Shown: positions 40,698 through 46,790 of the stretch, piece by piece
Position numbering within the stretch: the stretch's first letter is position 1
Layout: each line of letters starts with the position of its first letter
Assembly: GCF_000820025.1 (NCBI RefSeq)
Contig: NZ_CDBI01000063.1
Location: forward strand, 1-46,790
Source of the DNA: Aeromonas popoffii
GTDB taxonomy: Bacteria; Pseudomonadota; Gammaproteobacteria; Enterobacterales; Aeromonadaceae
Reading direction: 5' to 3'
DNA: 46,790 nucleotides
Made by a program: the position numbers and the translations under genes
Notes under the pieces: model-generated
What the model saw: the letters and a program-made list of their open reading frames with translations, nothing else
What the model was told of the DNA's origin: nothing
Database searches by the model: none

Positions 40698-43600
40698 ATG
40701 TCTAAGAAGAAAATCACCACTCTGCAAGATGCAGAGAAAGCGCTATCTTTCTGCAACCCGAACCTACCGCATAAGGTATGGCAAAAAATCGGATGTGCTC
40801 TTGCCGGTGAGTTCGGCGATGAAGCCTTCGATATCTTTGATTCTTGGTCGGCTCCTGGCCAAACGTACACTGAGAAATCCACCAGAGAATACTGGAAAGG
40901 ATGGATCCGCAATAACAACCCAAACCGCCCACAACTAAACTCATTGGCTTTTGAAGCCAAGAAGGGAGGCTGGGTTCCAGATCGTGATACCACACTCTCA
41001 CCGGAAGAACTCGCCAGACGCGGAAAGGAGCTGGCTGAGCGAGCGGCGCGCCGCGCACGGGAACAAGCGGTAGCCAAAGAAGAAGCCGACCGAGGCCTTG
41101 AGCAGCATCGCGCAGACTTCTTTGCCATGCCAAACGACCTGCCTGCCACCGAATACATGCTGAAAAAACACATGGCGGGCATCGTTGAATTCCTCGATAT
41201 CCGGTTCCAGCGCAAGGGTGGTTTCCTCGGCAGAATGTTTGCCTGGCCGCTGTGGGATGATGACCCCAGGGTTAACCCGCAGGCGCAGTGGTGCGGCTAC
41301 GAGAAGATCTACGAACGCAAGAACGAACAGGGACGCGGAAAGTTCCTCTCAAGCCACGGCAGAAATGACCGTGGCTTCGGCGTTATTGGCCAGCCACTGA
41401 ACCAAGTCAAGCGGGTCTTCATCTGCGGCGGTTTGGCGGATGGCTTCTCCGGCCATATCTCGACCGGTGAAACCATGGTGGTGGTGGTGGGTGAATCCAA
41501 CATCCCCAACATCAAGCGCCGTCTGCAGGAGCTCTACCCCGATCTGATCGTGGTGGTCTCACCGGATAACGACAAGGCTGGTATTGCCCAAGTCGAGAAG
41601 GCCGGTGGCTTCTGGTCACTGCCAGAGAAAGCCGGGGCCGACTGGTCTGATGTATACATCAATGACGGGGCCGAGGAAGTGCAGCGCCAGCTGCTCAACA
41701 TCCGCGGCCTGGTCTATAACGTCGTAAACCAGCCCAAGTTGGACATCAAGATCCAGCCTGGCCTCAACCTCATCAAGTCAGGGAAAGAGACTGGGAAGAC
41801 CTTCTCTACCTCCATTTGGAGTCGCAACAATCGCCACTTAAAGACCCTGGTGATCAGCTATCGCCGCAACCTGCTGCAAGCACTAGCGGACCCCAAAGCA
41901 TTTGATGCCCAATACTACGAGAACCTGATCCTGGATGAACGAGGCTCCGACGCAGATCGCAACGTGCTATTGCGTCAGGCCATGCGTCTTGTGATCACCC
42001 CTGACTCACTATGGCGCCTGCAAGGCAGCGAGTGGGACGCGGTTATTGTTGATGAGGCAGATCAAACGCTGCAGCACTTCCTGTCAGAAACCATGCTCAA
42101 GAGCGGGCGTCAGGTGTTAAACATCGAGATGTTTGCCCACCTGCTATGCCGTGCATCAACTCAAGTAATGATGGATGCCGACCTATCCGACCTCACCGTC
42201 GGGTTTTGCAACTACATCGGCCTGCAATCTGGCACCTATCACATCAACGAGTACAAGCCCCGTCAGGGATCTACCCTGTTCGTCTATGAGTCGCCTCATC
42301 ACATGCTGGCCCAGCTCAAGGACAGACTGATGACCGGCGAGCGCCACTACTACTGCGCGAACTCCAAGAACCAGATCATCAACTTCGATGAGAAGCTGCA
42401 GATCGCTAAGCGCCGTGGTCACTGGAACGGCAAGTGGTTCTCCGTCTGCTCTGACAACTCCACAGACGACCAGACAGGTGAAATCGTTCGTGAGATCGAC
42501 AAACAGGTCGGCGAGTGGAGCGCCCTGCTCGCATCCCCCAGTTGGGGCACCGGGATCTCCATCAACAAAGGTCACCCATTCCAGGCTACCTGGGGCCGAT
42601 TCGGATCAAATACAGGAACGTCCGAACAGGCACACCAACAACTAGCCCGCGCTCGTGGCATCACCGATTACCATGTCTACGTTGATCCGACCGAGCGGGC
42701 CGAGCCAACCGACCCGGATCAAATCCTGCGCCTCAATCTGGAAGAGCCAGATGCTGAAACTGCCAAATTTCTCAAACTGGAAGACGGGAAATTGGCGTTC
42801 TCCAGCAACCTGTTCGAGTGGGTCTATTGCCACGTCAAAGCTGCGGTCAACAAGTCCAAGAACGCCTTCAAGGAACGGTTCCTCGCCCAGGCGGAAGCCG
42901 AGGGCTATAGCATTGTCCACGTCATGAAGAACAAGATGATGGTCACCTTCGGCAAACAGGATGCCGAGGAAGCGAGTGATCGCCTGCGCCGTCTCGATAT
43001 GCTCTCGATGATCGATGCCAACCTGCTCGATGAAGACCAGATTCGCAAGGCCATGCACGGCGAGGAAGACCAGACCCAAGCAGCCATCATCAAGTCGAAG
43101 ACCTACCAGTCCCTCAACCTCGACGCCATGCAACCAGAGCACGTTGACCAGCTGGTATGGGATGCGGCGGCAACATTCCAATCGGTGACTGCGACTGAAA
43201 CAGAGTTCGGCGATGATGTGATCAACGTATGGCCAGCCGGCCGCCGCGAGCTCATCATCAATGCCCTCGCCTTTGGCCAGCAGCAAGAACGCCTCGTTAG
43301 CCGGATCAAAAAGCTGGCCATAGCGGCCATGCCCGCCGAACTGGTCAAGGCCCTCGACCTCAAAGACCGCAAGTTTGCCCAATCCCGCGCCCACCTGCAT
43401 CACTACGCCAAGCGCCGCCATCACCTGCAGTGCATCCTGGCCGCCGTCGGCATCGACGAGCAGCTCAACTATGACGGAAGAACCTGGAACGCCATGCAGA
43501 TCACCAAAGACCTGCGCGGGTGGATGATCCGGAACCGTGAGGCGCTCTACAAGTACAGCGATGTTAGCCTCACGGATACAGCGATTGAAGAGCCCCTGCA

Positions 43601-44279
43601 GTGGCTGCACGGCTTCCTGCGGGGTTTGGCCATAGATGTGGTCAGCCACGGCCAGAGGCGCGTGAACGGCCAGCGTGTGCACGTTTATGGCATCGACGGA
43701 GACAGCCTCTCCTCTATTCGCATCCTCACCAGTTTGCGTGTCAGCGGTATCCAGGCCAAGACGATGAACGATGGCAAAGTGTCACACCCTGCGCAGCTGG
43801 TTAATAGTGATCAACTGGCTCAAGGTGTGACACCCAATATTCGCGTTGAAGCCGCGCCACACTTGACGTTGAAGACATCTGAGGAAGTGCCGACTTGCAA
43901 GGGATCTGCGGCGGAAAGTACAGAAGTTCTGTATTTTGCAGACTCCATTCCTGAAGGGTCGGTGGGGAGAGTCGCTGCATATCTTCAAGCAGCCATGAGA
44001 GACGGCCGGGCGACCAAACTAAGCCGCCGAGACCAAATGACGCTGATCCATGTTGCCCCATGGCTAAACAAGCAAGAGGTGATATCGGCGCTGGCAGAAG
44101 GGAGTGCGATTCCGCTCTTGAGACATATCAAAGAGGCGGCAAAATCTGGTGTGGAGTGTGGAGCTGACCGCCTCTCGGCATCTGTTCTCTTTGAGCTTCT
44201 TCAGTCAGACATCAGCCAGGACTCGTTGGCAGAGTGTTTGAGCGGGGCCGCAGAGCAGCCCCTTGGGGTCATGGCTTAA
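40698..44279 (+). CDS. repA: Replication protein: primase-helicase (N15 RepA-like)
   Basis: 1193 aa from ATG 40698. A GTG at 40650 would read through the palindrome and is rejected. Residues about 10-75 are a PriCT-2-type primase segment (LPHKVWQKIGCALAGEFGDE). Residues about 235-320 are Toprim (VFICGGLADGFSG, then VVSPDNDKAG). A helicase follows with Walker A IKSGKETGKTFST (about 356-368) and Walker B AVIVDEADQTL (about 448-458). The C-terminal 150 residues differ in composition. N15 RepA (about 1,320 aa) has the same multidomain plan and holds its origin inside the gene. It should start bidirectional replication of the linear plasmid. Confidence 0.9.
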   Translation: MSKKKITTLQDAEKALSFCNPNLPHKVWQKIGCALAGEFGDEAFDIFDSWSAPGQTYTEKSTREYWKGWIRNNNPNRPQLNSLAFEAKKGGWVPDRDTTLSPEELARRGKELAERAARRAREQAVAKEEADRGLEQHRADFFAMPNDLPATEYMLKKHMAGIVEFLDIRFQRKGGFLGRMFAWPLWDDDPRVNPQAQWCGYEKIYERKNEQGRGKFLSSHGRNDRGFGVIGQPLNQVKRVFICGGLADGFSGHISTGETMVVVVGESNIPNIKRRLQELYPDLIVVVSPDNDKAGIAQVEKAGGFWSLPEKAGADWSDVYINDGAEEVQRQLLNIRGLVYNVVNQPKLDIKIQPGLNLIKSGKETGKTFSTSIWSRNNRHLKTLVISYRRNLLQALADPKAFDAQYYENLILDERGSDADRNVLLRQAMRLVITPDSLWRLQGSEWDAVIVDEADQTLQHFLSETMLKSGRQVLNIEMFAHLLCRASTQVMMDADLSDLTVGFCNYIGLQSGTYHINEYKPRQGSTLFVYESPHHMLAQLKDRLMTGERHYYCANSKNQIINFDEKLQIAKRRGHWNGKWFSVCSDNSTDDQTGEIVREIDKQVGEWSALLASPSWGTGISINKGHPFQATWGRFGSNTGTSEQAHQQLARARGITDYHVYVDPTERAEPTDPDQILRLNLEEPDAETAKFLKLEDGKLAFSSNLFEWVYCHVKAAVNKSKNAFKERFLAQAEAEGYSIVHVMKNKMMVTFGKQDAEEASDRLRRLDMLSMIDANLLDEDQIRKAMHGEEDQTQAAIIKSKTYQSLNLDAMQPEHVDQLVWDAAATFQSVTATETEFGDDVINVWPAGRRELIINALAFGQQQERLVSRIKKLAIAAMPAELVKALDLKDRKFAQSRAHLHHYAKRRHHLQCILAAVGIDEQLNYDGRTWNAMQITKDLRGWMIRNREALYKYSDVSLTDTAIEEPLQWLHGFLRGLAIDVVSHGQRRVNGQRVHVYGIDGDSLSSIRILTSLRVSGIQAKTMNDGKVSHPAQLVNSDQLAQGVTPNIRVEAAPHLTLKTSEEVPTCKGSAAESTEVLYFADSIPEGSVGRVAAYLQAAMRDGRATKLSRRDQMTLIHVAPWLNKQEVISALAEGSAIPLLRHIKEAAKSGVECGADRLSASVLFELLQSDISQDSLAECLSGAAEQPLGVMA
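43779..43833. other. Inverted repeat inside rep, possible origin element
   Basis: GTGTCACACC (43779-43788) and GGTGTGACAC (43824-43833) are 10-bp perfect inverted arms 35 bases apart in the 3' part of rep. Local A+T content rises just after (43834-43940). Because N15-type origins lie within the rep gene, this is a candidate origin or Rep-binding element. Confidence 0.35.
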
Positions 44280-44650
44280 CGATAGGCGGCCTCAAAGGCC
44301 CCTCTCAATGCATCCACATCGACCCTGACCATATCGCCAGCCACTGGCGATGCCCTGAACGAGGCGGCCGCCTGTGCCGCCTTTCCTGTTGCTGGTTGTG
44401 CGATGAATCCACGCGGGTTGGCCGCCTCTGTCACAGCATAGGCAAGCCCGCCGAACTTCCCGCTGCTCCGGCACATGACGAACCAGCGGTCGCTGAACAC
44501 CAGCCGCTTGCAGTCAGCCGTTCCGTCAGTGTCCCAGCGAATATCCTGCTCGATGTCCATCTGCGCCCCCTTCACCCACGATGGGGAATCCGGCTCACCT
44601 GAACAACCGGCCAACACCATAACCACCAGCACCGCTGCTATCTTCTTCAT
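44276..44650 (-). CDS. Small lipoprotein, 124 aa
   Basis: MKKIAAVLVVMVLAGCSGEP is a classic lipoprotein signal with lipobox LAGC (Cys16). The mature part has DIRWDTDGTADCKRLVFSDR and a Cys pair (DCKRL, MCRSSG). It converges on rep, overlapping its stop by four bases. Expressed toward rep, so it might be a lysogenic-conversion or superinfection-exclusion protein. Function not recognised. Confidence 0.75.
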   Translation of the reverse strand: MKKIAAVLVVMVLAGCSGEPDSPSWVKGAQMDIEQDIRWDTDGTADCKRLVFSDRWFVMCRSSGKFGGLAYAVTEAANPRGFIAQPATGKAAQAAASFRASPVAGDMVRVDVDALRGAFEAAYR

Positions 44651-44694
44651 CGATCACCCTCCATTTGAAACCCTGTCATGGTAACAAAAAAAGG

Positions 44695-44713
44695 GTGGGG
44701 CCACTGGCCCCAC
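44695..44713. repeat. Dispersed 19-bp palindrome after the protelomerase gene
   Basis: GTGGGGCCACTGGCCCCAC between the protelomerase stop and the lipoprotein start. On the minus strand it is followed by CCTTTTTTTG, so this copy also looks like a terminator for the protelomerase transcript. Confidence 0.78.
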
Positions 44714-44727
44714 CCTCTGTTTTGTCA

Positions 44728-46632
44728 TCACTTCCGTGTTATCGACTGCTGCCATTCCTGCATCGTGGCCTCTACCGCTTGCCGCTGGGTGCCCTTTTGC
44801 CATGACTCATAGAGCACAGCACCGCCCTTCTCAAGCCTGACCCGCCAGCCCCCGGCCTCTTTGCTGATCCGTGGCTTGGGTGGCACCTTGCTATCCTCCC
44901 ACGCATCCCAAGCAGCCCGCATCGCCTCCAGTTTGGAACCGGCCTGCTTACTGTCATGCGCAACCGCTCCGTCTACGGTGATGATAACGTGCCAGCTGTC
45001 GCCATCCATCGTGGCCACCAGCTTGGGTTTTTCATCCCTGGCCACCGGCTCCTCGGCCTCGTCTTGGTCGTCATCGTTCTCGACCTCGGCGTCGACTTCA
45101 TCTTCATCATCCAGCTCCAGATCAGGCAGCTGCTCTGCCGGGATCTCGGCCACCAGCTTGGGCCAGTCCACCTGCTCCTCCAGGTACACCTTGCAGGTCC
45201 TGAGGTTCAACACCTTCCCATCGATGAGGCAGTACCGGCGAATGTAAGAGGCACTCACACTGGTAGGTGACAGACCAAGATCCAGCTGCTCTTTCATCCA
45301 TGCGTGGATAAATTTCATGTTGGGCGAGCGCAGGTACTGCTCGATCTGCCCGTCTTTCTGCACCAGCGCGGCCACCAGCTGCTTGTTTGCCCCCGTCCGC
45401 TTGGGGCCGTTGCCCGACACAAACTCGGCCTTTTCAACAGCCGAATCGAGTTCGAACTTCTCATAGTGCTTCTGGCTGTCACCGCTGCCGCCTGCTGTCG
45501 CATGACCATATACCCTTGTCCGGTAAACGGACTCGGCTTCACCAGGGCGCTTGAACTGCTGGTACCCGATGGCCGAGTACATGTCACGGCTGTGGCGCCA
45601 CTCGAGCTCTGGGTTGTCAAAGGTCTTGCGAATGATCAGCTGGGCGCCATGGTTGTAGTAATAGGAGACCGCCCGGTTATGGTAGAGGTCATCCTTGCCT
45701 TCATCGAGCGGGGATACCCCATCCAGCACCGCGCCGGTAACGTCCTGGTACCGCATCAAATCGGCGCGCTGCAGCTTCCTCAGCACCTTCATCCCCTCAA
45801 TGACCAGCTCAGGCGAGATCAGGGTCGGGATCGGGTACGGCTTGACGTCATCAAAAAGCTGCCGGTCATGGGTCTTCAGCTGGCCGCTGAACATGACGTG
45901 CCCCTCAGGTGTAGTCTCGGTCGCCCAGAACTTGCCCGTCTTGAATATCTCGCTTCGGCGCCGGCCAGTGGCGATGGCCAGCCCCAGAGCCAGAGAGTAT
46001 TTGATCTCCTGAGACTGCTTCTCGATCCCCTCTTTCACCAGCCTGGCTGCCTCAGCGACCGCGAACTCCGGGTTGACCTTGATCTGCGCCGATACCTTCT
46101 TGGCCAGGCTGGCGCCGTCATTGGCAGTGGCCACCTTGCGCGACCACTCATAAGCAGGCTGCAGCAGATAGTAGGCGTGATGCTCGATGCGGATGCTTCC
46201 CAGTATCTTCTTCACCACACTGCGCTTCTCGTTCTTGCGCAGTACGGTGAGGCGGTTGCGCAGCTCCTGGATAGGCAGCTCTGGGTTAAGGCGGCTGGCA
46301 AGATCAGGGATGAACTCTGCCAAGTCCTTGGCTGCCTTCTCGATGTGCTTGCTGACCAGGTGATGCTTCATCTCCAGTGCACTGATGGCGTCTATCCACT
46401 GGCGCAGGTTGTTGGACACGCTATGGATGCTGTCAGGCCCGCGCAGGGTGTAGTCATCTTCAACGAGCCCACCGGCCTTGCTGGTCTGCTTTGCCACCCC
46501 GATCCGCTGCAGGTGACGGTTAATGAATGTCCGCAGGCGATCTGTCACCTGCTTCTTGGTCAAGCTCTCGTCCAGGTAGATATCACGGCAATAGTCCGCA
46601 ATCTCTTTTTTGGTCATATCGAAATCAGCCAT
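44728..46632 (-). CDS. telN: Protelomerase (hairpin telomere resolvase)
   Basis: 634 aa, the length of N15 TelN (631). ATG 46632 is chosen because GGAGG sits just upstream; a longer frame would run into the telomere arm. Tyrosine-recombinase catalytic candidates in order: Arg in IATGRRRSEIF (224-226), Lys253 in SGQLKTHD, Arg346/Arg349 in EWRHSRDMYSAIGYQ, His377 in YGHATAG and Tyr390 in KHYEKFEL. The N-terminus is a helical muzzle domain. The C-terminal 130 residues have an acidic stretch (DLELDDEDEVDAEVENDDDQ) and a DNA-contact tail. It cuts the palindrome and seals hairpins. It lies 124 bp from its own target. Confidence 0.95.
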   Translation of the reverse strand: MADFDMTKKEIADYCRDIYLDESLTKKQVTDRLRTFINRHLQRIGVAKQTSKAGGLVEDDYTLRGPDSIHSVSNNLRQWIDAISALEMKHHLVSKHIEKAAKDLAEFIPDLASRLNPELPIQELRNRLTVLRKNEKRSVVKKILGSIRIEHHAYYLLQPAYEWSRKVATANDGASLAKKVSAQIKVNPEFAVAEAARLVKEGIEKQSQEIKYSLALGLAIATGRRRSEIFKTGKFWATETTPEGHVMFSGQLKTHDRQLFDDVKPYPIPTLISPELVIEGMKVLRKLQRADLMRYQDVTGAVLDGVSPLDEGKDDLYHNRAVSYYYNHGAQLIIRKTFDNPELEWRHSRDMYSAIGYQQFKRPGEAESVYRTRVYGHATAGGSGDSQKHYEKFELDSAVEKAEFVSGNGPKRTGANKQLVAALVQKDGQIEQYLRSPNMKFIHAWMKEQLDLGLSPTSVSASYIRRYCLIDGKVLNLRTCKVYLEEQVDWPKLVAEIPAEQLPDLELDDEDEVDAEVENDDDQDEAEEPVARDEKPKLVATMDGDSWHVIITVDGAVAHDSKQAGSKLEAMRAAWDAWEDSKVPPKPRISKEAGGWRVRLEKGGAVLYESWQKGTQRQAVEATMQEWQQSITRK

Positions 46633-46640
46633 AAAGCCTC

Positions 46641-46744
46641 CATAAGTGAACCACCAACAAAAATAAGTGTACTCGCCTATCAATAATTGAGCAACCGTAT
46701 TTAACTGAACCACAACCAAATCAATCCAGGTAACTGCACCCCCA
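46641..46744 (-). repeat. Right telomere arm repeats and protelomerase leader
   Basis: Inverted copies of the left-arm repeats lie at 46731-46744 (TAACTGCACCCCCA), 46706-46715 (TGAACCACAA) and 46644-46654 (AAGTGAACCAC). The last one overlaps the leader of the protelomerase gene, so the enzyme could repress its own expression by binding there. Confidence 0.65.
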
Positions 46745-46756
46745 TCAATGTGGCAG

Positions 46757-46790
46757 GTGTACCACATATCTAGCTAGATATGTGGTACAC
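46757..46790. repeat. Right telomere: 34-bp perfect palindrome
   Basis: Identical to positions 1-34. The two copies are the same telRL site seen from each end of the linear prophage. The unique genome length is therefore about 46,756 bp if one copy is counted. Confidence 0.93.

Noticed and set aside
42642..43682. 346-codon minus-strand ORF inside rep
   Set aside because: Shadow of the rep frame, with no ribosome site or recognisable motif.
45304..46686. 460-codon plus-strand ORF opposite the protelomerase
   Set aside because: Antisense shadow. The minus frame encodes a full TelN-like protein.

Overview
The window looks like the complete prophage form of a temperate, tailed phage that lives as a linear plasmid with covalently closed hairpin ends (N15/PY54/phiKO2 lifestyle). 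Both ends carry the same 34-bp perfect palindrome (1-34 and 46757-46790), and a protelomerase gene sits beside the right end. The virion should be a contractile-tailed myovirus: the tail genes follow the P2 order (V W J I H / FI FII E+E' T U X D), while the head genes are lambda-like (Nu1, A, W, B, C/scaffold, D, E, FI, FII, Z). This combination of lambda-type head, P2-type tail and protelomerase recalls the VP882/VHML/phiHAP-1 type of marine and gammaproteobacterial plasmid-phages. The high G+C content, the acyl-homoserine-lactone type LuxR receptor and the family resemblances suggest an Aeromonas-like host. The host is inferred; nothing in the window proves it.

Layout. 1-480: left telomere, its arm repeats and the par promoter. 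481-2966: SopA/SopB-like partition operon. 3026-4162: small early genes of unknown function. 4184-5306, minus strand: an xre-luxR operon. It faces a canonical lux box (5341-5358) and a 51-codon gene (5464-5619), which together look like a quorum-sensing induction switch. 5620-10868, plus strand: accessory and early genes. These include four overlapping microgenes, a full-length NAD-dependent DNA ligase, a DEDD exonuclease, a small protein with a phospholipase-A2-like motif, and a ribbon-helix-helix candidate flanked by two promoters that carry the same CG-rich palindromic operator. 10903-25101, minus: tail. 25115-32873, minus: head and packaging. 32886-33126: probable cos region. 33127-35189, minus: lysis (holin, endolysin, nested Rz/Rz1) and two unknown genes. 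35208-36402, minus: DNA methyltransferase overlapped by a Com-like gene. 36540-36690: probable late promoter and leader terminator. 36717-39684, minus: early-left operon (RdgC, a small Cys-rich protein, a possible Q-type regulator, Cro-like). 39767-40405, plus: LexA/CI-type repressor. 40698-44279, plus: large primase-helicase replication protein. 44276-44650: lipoprotein. 44728-46632, minus: protelomerase.

How it should work (inference). CI holds the lytic genes off through operators at cI/cro, at 5620-5656 and upstream of the late block. DNA damage could cleave CI at Ala90-Gly91. At high host density, LuxR bound to host AHL, possibly with Xre, would fire the lux-box promoter and make the 51-aa protein. 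By analogy with Qtip of VP882, that protein may inactivate CI. Partition proteins, the protelomerase and Rep maintain the linear plasmid. A 19-bp palindrome, GTGGGGCCACTGGCCCCAC and close variants, occurs at least twelve times around the genome, almost always between genes. It is a strong candidate for dispersed centromere sites bound by the SopB-like protein, as in N15.
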